Assembly (NCBI RefSeq): GCF_036287215.1
Contig: NZ_CP142860.1
Span: 2,542,001-2,606,000, forward strand
DNA length: 64,000 nt
Direction: 5' to 3'
DNA from: Caproiciproducens sp. CPB-2
GTDB taxonomy: Bacteria; Bacillota; Clostridia; Oscillospirales; Acutalibacteraceae
The notes below the pieces were generated by a model. The model made no database searches. It was not told the origin of the DNA and saw nothing but the letters and a program-made list of their open reading frames with translations. Position numbers and translations under genes: made by a program. This document shows, piece after piece, positions 28,338-35,760 of this stretch (position 1 is its first letter; the number at the start of each line of letters is the position of its first letter).

Positions 28338-29252
28338 CTAATTCTTTCTATATTTCGGGTCGAGCGCGTCGCGCAGACCGTCGCCCAGCAGATTGAACGC
28401 CAGAACCGTCAGGGTAATGGCAATGCCCGGGAAAATGAGCGTGTAGGGCGCGGTGAAGATAAAGCCCCTCGCTCTGCCTAACATATCGCCCCACTCAGCC
28501 GCCGGCGGCTGCACGCCGAGGCCCAGAAAGCCCAGAGCGGCGGTGTCAAGAACCGCGGTGGAAATTCCCAGCGTCGCCCTGACCACAATGGAGGAAAGCA
28601 CATTCGGAAGAATATGCTTGAAAATAATGCGGCTGTTTTTGTTTCCGATGACCCTGGCCGCCTGCACATAGTCGTTTTCTTTGACGGACAGGATACAGCC
28701 GCGCACAATGCGCGCGTATTCGGGGATAGAAACCAGACCGATGGCGATAACCGCCTTATCGATGCCCTTGCCCAGTGCCGCCATAAAGGCGATGGCCAGC
28801 AAAATGGAGGGGATGGCGAGCATCATGTCCATAAAGCGCATGATGACGGTATCCGTCTTTCCTCCTTTGTACCCGGCAATGGAGCCCAGCACGACGCCGA
28901 CCGTCAGGGAAATGGCGACCGCGCTCAGGCCGACGGTAAGGGAAATGCGCGTACCGGCAATGATCCTGCTGAAAATATCGCGGCCAAGCTGGTCGGTTCC
29001 GAACCAGTGCTCGGCGTTCGGCTGAATAAAGCTCTTGGTCATATCCGATAAATTCGGATCGTACGGCATAATCAGCGGCCCGAAGATTGCCAGCAGCGCG
29101 AGGAACCCAATGACAATGAGGCCCGTAATCGCCGCTTTGTCCTCACAAAGCGATTCCCACATCTCTTTTAACTGGGATTCCGGTTTTTCGAGAACGACGG
29201 CTGCCTGTGATGAGGATTCTGTTTGCGGCTGCTCTGCTTTTTTCTGTGTCAT
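28338..29252 (-). CDS. dppC: Di/oligopeptide ABC transporter permease (DppC)
   Basis: 304 residues. A hydrophilic N-terminus, then about six transmembrane segments and the BPD_transp_1 coupling loop around EYARIVRGCILSVKENDYVQAARVIG. The PNVLSSIVVRATLG and LGLGVQPPAAEWGDML segments are typical of DppC/OppC. It forms the membrane channel with DppB, whose stop is 6 bases upstream. Confidence 0.92.
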   Translation of the reverse strand: MTQKKAEQPQTESSSQAAVVLEKPESQLKEMWESLCEDKAAITGLIVIGFLALLAIFGPLIMPYDPNLSDMTKSFIQPNAEHWFGTDQLGRDIFSRIIAGTRISLTVGLSAVAISLTVGVVLGSIAGYKGGKTDTVIMRFMDMMLAIPSILLAIAFMAALGKGIDKAVIAIGLVSIPEYARIVRGCILSVKENDYVQAARVIGNKNSRIIFKHILPNVLSSIVVRATLGISTAVLDTAALGFLGLGVQPPAAEWGDMLGRARGFIFTAPYTLIFPGIAITLTVLAFNLLGDGLRDALDPKYRKN

Positions 29253-29258
29253 AACAAG

Positions 29259-30275
29259 CTAACCTTCTTTCTTGGAAAATTTGATGCGGGGATCAATAAA
29301 CGCGTAAACAACGTCTACGACAAGATTGATGAGCACGAAGATGCACGCAATCAGAAGCACGACTCCCTGTACGACGGGGAAGTCGGATTTCAGAATGCAT
29401 TCCACAGTATAATTGCCGATACCCGGCCAGGAAAACACGGTTTCCGTCAAAACCGCTCCGCCCAGAAGGGAGCCGAGCTGAAGACCGATGACCGTTGTGA
29501 CGGGGATCATCGCGTTGCGCAGCGCATGGTGGGAAATCACCTTGCCTTCGGACACGCCCTTTGCCCGCGCCGTACGGATGTAATCCTGATTGAGCGTTTC
29601 CAGCATGCTGGAACGGGTCATCCTGGTAATAATCGCCATGGAGTACATGCCGAGCGCCAGCGCCGGAAGGATCAAATGCCTGAGCACGTCGACAAAAGCC
29701 TCCGTATCCCCGATGGCAAGCGTGTCGATCAGGTAGAAGCCCGAAGCCGCCATGGGCTGCAGAAGCGGGTCGATCCGGCCGCCGGAGGGCAGGATATGCC
29801 ATACGCCCGCAAACAGGATGATCAGCAGAATACCCAGCCAGAAGATCGGCATGGAAACACCGATCAGAGCGAGCACCATTCCCGCGTGGTCAAAGAAGGA
29901 ATTCTTTTTCACCGCGGAAACAACGCCGATGATGATGCCGAAAAGGGACGCGAAAATAATAGCGGCAAGCGCAAGCTCGATTGTGGCCGGGAAGCGCGAG
30001 AAAATTTCCTGTGTAACAGGCGTTTTTGTGTAGTACGAGGTCCCAAGGTCGCCGGTGACGGCGCCTTTGATGAAGTTAAAGAACTGGATATAAAGCGGGG
30101 CGTCCAAACCGTTTGCCGCGCGCCACGCGTTGGCGGCTTCCACCGTAGCGTGCTGCCCCAGAACGATCGGGGCCGGGTCCGGTGAAAAAACCCGCATGAT
30201 TAAGAACACAATGACCGAAACTCCCAGCAGCACGGGAATCAGCATCAATATGCGCTTGACGATATACTTGAACAT
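29259..30275 (-). CDS. dppB: Di/oligopeptide ABC transporter permease (DppB)
   Basis: 338 residues, about six transmembrane segments; the first (ILMLIPVLLGVSVIVFLIM) is followed by a large external loop as in DppB/OppB, and the coupling loop is TRMTRSSMLETLNQDYIRTARAKGVSE. Partner of DppC. A hairpin in the 118-base gap after dppA may lower its expression relative to the binding protein. Confidence 0.92.
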   Translation of the reverse strand: MFKYIVKRILMLIPVLLGVSVIVFLIMRVFSPDPAPIVLGQHATVEAANAWRAANGLDAPLYIQFFNFIKGAVTGDLGTSYYTKTPVTQEIFSRFPATIELALAAIIFASLFGIIIGVVSAVKKNSFFDHAGMVLALIGVSMPIFWLGILLIILFAGVWHILPSGGRIDPLLQPMAASGFYLIDTLAIGDTEAFVDVLRHLILPALALGMYSMAIITRMTRSSMLETLNQDYIRTARAKGVSEGKVISHHALRNAMIPVTTVIGLQLGSLLGGAVLTETVFSWPGIGNYTVECILKSDFPVVQGVVLLIACIFVLINLVVDVVYAFIDPRIKFSKKEG

Positions 30276-30311
30276 TTACAACAACCTTTCGTTGTATCAT
30301 AACAAACAAGA

Positions 30312-30342
30312 TGCCGGAAGTCGTATTGAACAACCTCCGGCA
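30312..30342 (-). terminator. Intercistronic hairpin between dppA and dppB
   Basis: On the minus strand TGCCGGAGGTTG pairs with CGACTTCCGGCA (12 bp with two wobble pairs, loop of 7), followed by TCTTGTTTG. It probably acts as a partial terminator or an mRNA stabiliser that raises dppA over dppBCDF. Confidence 0.55.
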
Positions 30343-30394
30343 ATCCATAGAATCCTTTCAAACAGAGATCTGCGTTTTGTTTACAAACACCAGT

Positions 30395-31993
30395 TTAGCT
30401 CTTGGAAACACCGGAAAGGAATACAACACCGGTCATGTGGTAGTAGAAATCCTTTACGTTGCTTCTGTAGCCGCAAAGAGTCTTGCCATGGGAAATCGGG
30501 AGCCACACGGCTTCTTCGGCAGCTTTCTTTTCAAGATCCGTATAAATCTTGTTGCGCTCGTCGCCGGCCTTCGTGGCAAGTCCTTTCGCAATCATCGCTT
30601 TGAAGTCGGCATTGTCATAGCGGGCAACGTTCATGGTCGGGTCTTTGTCGGCCATCAGGTTCATGAAGTTATCCGGGTCGCCGTTGTCGCCCGTCCAGCC
30701 GTAGAAGCAGACATCGTAATCGCCTGCCTTGACCTTCTCTTTGTAGGTGGTCCAGTCATAAGCGTCGATGGTGGCTTCCACGCCCGCGTTGCGCAGGTAG
30801 CCCTGGATCGCTTCTGCCAGCGCCTGGCCGTTTGCGGTGTTATACGGTCTCGGGTTGGTGTAGGTAATCATGTGAATCGTCTTTACGCCTGCTGCGGCGA
30901 GGGCGGATTTCGCAGCCGCCTGGTCAAACGCAACCTGCTTGATGCTTTCGTCGTAGCCCTCCATAAAGGTAGGCAGGACGGAAGTGGCGGGGTCCGCATA
31001 ACCCTGATAAAGGCTCTTGACCAGTTCGGGAACATTAATGGCCTGGGAAACTGCCGCGCGGACCTTTGCGTCGGTGAAAGGAGCTTTGGTAGTATTGTAA
31101 GCCAGATAATTGATGTTCATGCCCGGAGCTTCGTAAATCTTGTTGCCCGCGCTTTCGATCTGGCTGACAACCGTCGCGTCGATTCCGTCGATCATATCGG
31201 CTTCGCCGTTGCTCAGGGCAACCACTCTTGCGGAGTTGTCTTTGATGAACTTGAAGATAACGTTCTTTGTCAGAGCCTTGTCGCCCCAGTACTCATCGTT
31301 GCGTGTCAGAACAACGTTCTGGCCCTTGGTCCAACTTACGAATTTGTACGGGCCGGTGCCGACAGGATGCTCATTGACGTTATTGTTGTTGTCCTTCAGC
31401 GCTTTGGGGCTGACCATCGGCGCGCCCAGGCACATGGCGAGGTTGTTGAGGAACGGTGTGCAGGCGGCTTTCATGTTGATTTTGACCGTGTTTTCATCCA
31501 CGGCTTCAACATCCTTGACGGAGCCGAATACGAATCCGGCGTAGCCCATATCCTCCGTTACGTTCGGGGCAAGCTGGCGGTCAATGTTGAATTTAACGGC
31601 TTCCGCGTTAAAATCGGTGCCGTCCTGGAATTTGACGCCCTTTTTCAGATGGAAGGTGTATGTAAGACCATCGTCGCTGACATCCCAGCTTTCCGCAAGG
31701 GAAGGAAGAACCTTTGTGGAATCTTTGTCGTACTTTAAAAGGCCCTCGTAAATGTTTACCATGATCTTCGCGGATTCACCGTCATCCACGAGTGCCGGGT
31801 CCAGACCTCTGGGGTCGGCGCCCTGCGCGTAGATCAGGGTGTCCTGTGCTCTGCTTTTGCTGGTATCTGCCGCAGATGCCGCGCCACTCTCCGCCGCGGT
31901 ACTGCTTTTGCTGCCGCCCGCGCAAGCCGTCAGGCCCGCGCAGGCAATCACTGCCGCAAGAACGGCAGCAAGCAGTCTTTTGCTCTTTTTCAT
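30395..31993 (-). CDS. dppA: Di/oligopeptide-binding lipoprotein (DppA)
   Basis: 532 residues. A signal peptide ends at the lipobox LTAC (C24), followed by a Ser/Ala linker and an SBP_bac_5 domain (ADPRGLDPALVDDGES through VVFLSG). Key family segments are LAESWDVSDDGLTYTFHLKKGVKFQDG and VGTGPYKFVSW. Tethered to the outer face of the membrane, it delivers peptides to DppBC. Peptide length preference cannot be read. First gene of the operon, preceded by a promoter and a leader terminator-like hairpin. Confidence 0.92.
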   Translation of the reverse strand: MKKSKRLLAAVLAAVIACAGLTACAGGSKSSTAAESGAASAADTSKSRAQDTLIYAQGADPRGLDPALVDDGESAKIMVNIYEGLLKYDKDSTKVLPSLAESWDVSDDGLTYTFHLKKGVKFQDGTDFNAEAVKFNIDRQLAPNVTEDMGYAGFVFGSVKDVEAVDENTVKINMKAACTPFLNNLAMCLGAPMVSPKALKDNNNNVNEHPVGTGPYKFVSWTKGQNVVLTRNDEYWGDKALTKNVIFKFIKDNSARVVALSNGEADMIDGIDATVVSQIESAGNKIYEAPGMNINYLAYNTTKAPFTDAKVRAAVSQAINVPELVKSLYQGYADPATSVLPTFMEGYDESIKQVAFDQAAAKSALAAAGVKTIHMITYTNPRPYNTANGQALAEAIQGYLRNAGVEATIDAYDWTTYKEKVKAGDYDVCFYGWTGDNGDPDNFMNLMADKDPTMNVARYDNADFKAMIAKGLATKAGDERNKIYTDLEKKAAEEAVWLPISHGKTLCGYRSNVKDFYYHMTGVVFLSGVSKS

Positions 31994-32112
31994 CGTTAAA
32001 ACCTCTCTTCATCATTCTTTTATCCGATTTTTTGCTTTAACAGGGTTGCGCTTTTACAGAGTTTCACAGTCATGCTTTTAAGCCAAAACACTGTAAATGG
32101 GGAAAGCAATGG

Positions 32113-32152
32113 GATAAAAAGACAGGCGCCTAACACCATCAGTCAAGCGCCT
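32113..32152 (-). terminator. Terminator-like hairpin in the dpp leader
   Basis: On the minus strand an 11-bp stem (AGGCGCTTGAC with GTTAGGCGCCT, two wobble pairs), a 7-base loop, then GTCTTTTT. It starts about 10 bases after the predicted dppA transcription start, so it would attenuate the operon; it could instead terminate transcription from the upstream export operon. Confidence 0.65.
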
Positions 32153-32169
32153 TTGCTTTAAACAAGCCT

Positions 32170-32198
32170 ATTCTATCATTTTATTTGCAAGTTTGCAA
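32170..32198 (-). promoter_or_regulatory. Sigma-A promoter of the dpp operon
   Basis: TTGCAA (32198-32193), 17 bases, TAGAAT (32175-32170) on the minus strand. Confidence 0.6.
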
Positions 32199-32373
32199 GA
32201 GTAAAGTTGCAGAATAATGCCAATAGTTTATGGAAATTACAGGTTCCTATGGAACATTTGCACAAAGCAGCAAAGAATATTCCTGTCAGACCTGTTTCGA
32301 TGATTTTTTCACGATCGGTGCAAGCGGCATATCTTCCCAAAATCCCCGGCGTTTTCCGTCTTTATGACCGGGA

Positions 32374-33000
32374 TTAATAGACGGAAATGCTGATATCCGC
32401 CGCGGCTTTTGTCGTGGGGTCTATGGCATAAACGACCGCGGTGCCCCCGCCCACGGCCGTAATTTTGCCGGTGGACGCGTCTACGGCAGCCACGCCGGTG
32501 GAAGAGGACACCCACAAAAGCGAGGAAGCCTCCACCTTATTTCCGTTCAGCGTAATATTGTCCGGCGTATAGTCGCCGAATTTCGCGATCTTCACACTGC
32601 TCTGGGAAAACACAAGTCCCGAAGACGAAACGGCAGGAGCCGCGGAGGAACCCGTTACGGTGACGGGCACCGCCGCGCTTGTCCAGTCGCTCTCCGCAAG
32701 GGTCCTGTAATAGTACCGTACCTTGGTTGTACCGGCGGCGACGGCGGTGATCACCACATGCCCCTGTGAGTCCGCCGAAGCCTTAACGATACTGTCGTCG
32801 TCGACCCGCAGATAAATGACCCCGAAATACGCTTCGCTGACATAGCTGGTGTTCTGCACCAGCGAAATCTCATTCAGTGTGACCGACGCGGCGCAGTTTT
32901 CGTCGTTCAGCGCCGAATCCGCAAAAGCGGCGGCGGAAAAACTTGCGAGCAGCAGCGCGATGACCGGAACCAGTACCGCGGTCCTCATCTTCTTTATCAT
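32374..33000 (-). CDS. Secreted Ig-like (Big2-type) domain protein
   Basis: 208 residues. A signal peptide (about 1-27, ending FSAAAFADS) is followed by two beta-rich repeats of bacterial Ig-like type: VTLNEISLVQNTSYVSEAYFGVIYLRVDDDSIVKAS and VKIAKFGDYTPDNITLNGNKVEASSLLWVSSSTGVAAVDASTGKITAVGGGTAVVYA. No lipobox or LPXTG anchor, so it is probably exported and free or loosely bound. It is the last gene of the MacB-like operon, starting 20 bases after the ATPase stop. Start chosen at 33000, 7 bases after GGAGG. Role unknown; it may be cargo or an accessory of the exporter. Confidence 0.75.
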   Translation of the reverse strand: MIKKMRTAVLVPVIALLLASFSAAAFADSALNDENCAASVTLNEISLVQNTSYVSEAYFGVIYLRVDDDSIVKASADSQGHVVITAVAAGTTKVRYYYRTLAESDWTSAAVPVTVTGSSAAPAVSSSGLVFSQSSVKIAKFGDYTPDNITLNGNKVEASSLLWVSSSTGVAAVDASTGKITAVGGGTAVVYAIDPTTKAAADISISVY

Positions 33001-33020
33001 GGCAGTTCCTCCCTTTCTCA

Positions 33021-33710
33021 TCAGGCCGTAGCCGTCTCATTTTCAAAAAGCTCGCCGTCGATAATATTGATGACCCGTTTCGCATGAGACGCCACATGCA
33101 GGTCATGAGTAATCATCACAATGGTGTTTCCCATTTCATTGAGCTGGCCGAACAGCTTCAGAACCTCCTTGCCGGTTGCGGAGTCAAGCGCGCCCGTCGG
33201 TTCATCCGCCAAAAGGAGCTTCGGCCTGCCGACCAGCGCGCGGGCGATGGCGACCCGCTGCTGCTGACCGCCGGAAAGCTCGTTCGGCTTATGGTGGATT
33301 CTTTGATCCATTTCCAGCATCTCCAGTCTTTCCCTGGAAAGAGCCTCCGCCTTTTTGCGGGTTTCCCCGCGGATCAGCAGGGGAAGCATGGTGTTCTGCA
33401 GCACGTCGTATTTCTGGATCAGGTGATATTTCTGAAAGATAAACCCGATCTGCTGATTTCTGAGATGCGTCAGCTGCGCGTCGTTCATCTGATGGACCGG
33501 CTGTCCCGTCAAAAAATATTCTCCGTCCTGAAAGCTGTCCATACAGCCTATGATATTCATCAGCGTGCTTTTTCCGGAGCCGGAGGGCCCTAAAACCGCA
33601 AGGTATTCGCCCGACTCCACATCGAGTGAAATATGCTTGAGCACATCCAGGGTGTCGCCGCCGACCTGATAACATTTGTGGATTTTATTCATGGTAATGA
33701 TATTTTCCAT
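33021..33710 (-). CDS. MacB/LolD-type ABC transporter ATPase
   Basis: 229 residues. Walker A GPSGSGKST, Q-loop FQKYHLI, signature LSGGQQQR, Walker B LLLADEPTGALD and switch histidine ITHD. This is the class that drives MacB-like mechanotransmission transporters rather than importers. It sits between the lipoprotein gene and the Ig-like gene in the operon with adaptor and FtsX-type permease. Confidence 0.9.
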   Translation of the reverse strand: MENIITMNKIHKCYQVGGDTLDVLKHISLDVESGEYLAVLGPSGSGKSTLMNIIGCMDSFQDGEYFLTGQPVHQMNDAQLTHLRNQQIGFIFQKYHLIQKYDVLQNTMLPLLIRGETRKKAEALSRERLEMLEMDQRIHHKPNELSGGQQQRVAIARALVGRPKLLLADEPTGALDSATGKEVLKLFGQLNEMGNTIVMITHDLHVASHAKRVINIIDGELFENETATA

Positions 33711-33727
33711 TTCCGGCGCCCCTTTGT

Positions 33728-34384
33728 TTATTTCGATACAACGGCCACTTTGACGACCGTCAGCGTTCCGTTGACTTCCTTCTGCGAAATCCGCAGGACC
33801 ATTCCCGCGGTAATACTGGAAAATCCGCTCGTGCGTTTCGTGGCCGTTCCCGCCGCTGCGGTACCGGCCGTTGTCTTGGTGGTAGAGCCGGATTTGGCCG
33901 AACCCGACCGGTTGGCCGACGTCCCTGTCCCGGTCTGCCCGGCGGCGGTTCCGCCCGGCGCGCCTCCCTGCTGAGCGCCCGCCTCACCTACTCCGGCCGT
34001 TCCCCCGGCCTGCGCCGTACCCCCCGTACCGGAGCCCGACAGGGAAAGCCCCACGGGAATCAGCAGCGTCTTCGTTTCTCCGGAGGATACGAATTCCCCC
34101 GAACCGCTTTCCCCGGACATCGTTCCGAGCTCCAGCTCCACTTCATTCCCGACAATGGAAGTCACCTTCCCGATGATCTGATTCTGCGACTGCGAAGAGG
34201 AATCCCCTTTTGCGCCGCTGTCTTTTGTGCCCGTACGCGTCCCTTCCTGCCGGTTTTCACGGTTCAGTCCGGACTCCGTCTTCTCTCCGGCGTTCTGGGA
34301 GGTCTTCCCCGACGAGCAGCCGGCGAGAGCGGCGGCCGCAACCAGCAGAACCATGAGGACGCATACCGCTCTTCTTTTTATCAT
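33728..34384 (-). CDS. Lipoprotein with Gly/Ser/Thr-rich linker, exporter-associated
   Basis: 218 residues. Signal peptide with lipobox LAGC (C22), a charged Ser/Asn/Gln-rich stretch (23-68), a short beta domain (QIIGKVTSIVGNEVELELG, about 69-112), a low-complexity Gly/Ala/Thr/Ser linker (about 118-185) and a C-terminal beta segment (SSITAGMVLRISQKEVNGTLTVVKVAVVSK). No enzymatic motif. It lies between permease and ATPase genes, so it is probably an external partner of this exporter. The linker's composition matches the glycine-rich insert of the permease. Function unknown. Confidence 0.7.
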   Translation of the reverse strand: MIKRRAVCVLMVLLVAAAALAGCSSGKTSQNAGEKTESGLNRENRQEGTRTGTKDSGAKGDSSSQSQNQIIGKVTSIVGNEVELELGTMSGESGSGEFVSSGETKTLLIPVGLSLSGSGTGGTAQAGGTAGVGEAGAQQGGAPGGTAAGQTGTGTSANRSGSAKSGSTTKTTAGTAAAGTATKRTSGFSSITAGMVLRISQKEVNGTLTVVKVAVVSK

Positions 34385-34398
34385 GTTTACTCCTCCTT

Positions 34399-35760
34399 TT
34401 ATTCCTGCTGCAAAGCTTCGATCGGCGTGAGCTGAGCCGCCTTATAGGCGGGATAAAAGCCGAACGCCGTGCCGGTCACCACCGCGAACGCAAGCGCCAG
34501 AACGCCGCTCACGGCGAGCGGCTCCACCGTCATTCCGGCCATGCGCACCGCCGGTACAAGGGCAAACCCGACAATGACGCCGAGCACCCCGCCGAAGGTG
34601 CTCATGAAGTTTGCCTCCACCAGAAATTCCAGCAGGATTTCCCGCTTGCTGCACCCCAGGGCCTTTAAAATGCCGATCTCCTGCGTGCGCTCTCTGACCG
34701 ACACAAACAGCACATTCATAATGCCGATACCGCCCACAATAAATACGATGATCGCGACGGCGATCAGCAGCATGGAAAGCGTGTTCGCCGAAGTGGTCGC
34801 CGCTTCCATTTCACTGCCCGCGTCCGTCAGGGTAAATCTTCCGTTCGGATAATTTTCCGTCAGCACCGCCGTAATATTCGCCATGGCATTGGATACCTCT
34901 TTCACATCCGAAGCGATCGCCATAATGGACGGGGTGGCCGTGCTGCCAAGTACGAATTTCTGCGCCGTGGAATAGGGCAGATAAATGGAATCGTCGGGGC
35001 TGACGCCGGACGAAACTGTTCCGATTTCCGAAAGCACGCCGACCACCGTATAGGTTTTCCCCTCGATGGTCAGCACGTCGCCGTAAGCGGCGTACGCGCT
35101 GCCGAACAGTGTTTTCGCCAGGCTGTTGCCGATCACCGCGACCTTATTTTTGCTGTCCTCATCGTCCTGCGTAATAAAATCGCCCTGCAGCAGCTCCAGA
35201 TTGCTGATATTCTGGTATTCCGGCAGGCAGCCGACGATCGTCTCATCCGTCTCCTCGTCCAGATTATCCGTCAGCACCGCGCCCGTTCCGCTGAGGACGA
35301 TCGACGCGGACGAAAGGTCGGGCACATAAGAGAGGATATCCTCCACATCCGTCGTGGTCAGGGTCACGCCCTTCTGAGCGGTGCCTCCCCCGCCCATCTG
35401 GCCGCCGCCCGGCATTCCGCCGCCTCCGCTCCCGCCGGTACGGCTTCCGCCGCTGAAGCTTCTCTGGGTTCCGCCGCTGAAGCCGCCACTGAAACCGCCT
35501 CCGCCGCCCATATCCCCCGGTGGCATCATCCCGGCCATCGCGTCGGCCATATCGGCCTGCGTGCTGACGGTCACGTTGATGGCGCCGACGTTCAGGGTTT
35601 TAAACTGCTCCTGAACGTCCACCTCTCCGCCGTGCCCGATGGCAATAACCAGCACGATGGTCGCGGCGCCGACGATAATCCCGAGGGAGGTCAGCATGAC
35701 CTTGGTTTTGCTTTCCAGAATATTGATCCATACCAGATGAAGGATTTCACTGAATCTCAT
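34399..35760 (-). CDS. MacB-like FtsX-type ABC permease with glycine-rich insert
   Basis: 453 residues. TM1 (about 20-42) is followed by a large extracytoplasmic MacB_PCD domain and three C-terminal transmembrane segments (about 325-445) with ERTQEIGILKALGCSKREIL. Inside the external domain, about residues 78-128, is a low-complexity Gly/Ser/Met/Pro insert (for example DMGGGGGFSGG and GMPGGGQMGGGG) not expected in the family core. It overlaps the adaptor gene by 4 bases. It would couple ATP hydrolysis in the cytoplasm to movement of external partners, exporting a peptide, drug or lipid. Substrate unknown. Confidence 0.85.
   Translation of the reverse strand: MRFSEILHLVWINILESKTKVMLTSLGIIVGAATIVLVIAIGHGGEVDVQEQFKTLNVGAINVTVSTQADMADAMAGMMPPGDMGGGGGFSGGFSGGTQRSFSGGSRTGGSGGGGMPGGGQMGGGGTAQKGVTLTTTDVEDILSYVPDLSSASIVLSGTGAVLTDNLDEETDETIVGCLPEYQNISNLELLQGDFITQDDEDSKNKVAVIGNSLAKTLFGSAYAAYGDVLTIEGKTYTVVGVLSEIGTVSSGVSPDDSIYLPYSTAQKFVLGSTATPSIMAIASDVKEVSNAMANITAVLTENYPNGRFTLTDAGSEMEAATTSANTLSMLLIAVAIIVFIVGGIGIMNVLFVSVRERTQEIGILKALGCSKREILLEFLVEANFMSTFGGVLGVIVGFALVPAVRMAGMTVEPLAVSGVLALAFAVVTGTAFGFYPAYKAAQLTPIEALQQE

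Larger units (their letters stand above)
31994..32373. other. Intergenic region: dpp leader and end of the export operon
   Basis: About 380 bases. It holds the dppA promoter and leader hairpin. Near 32330-32385 the minus strand has an imperfect AATCCCGG/CCGGGGATT stem followed by TTTT, a weak terminator candidate for the Ig-like protein gene. No ORF is credible here. Confidence 0.55.
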
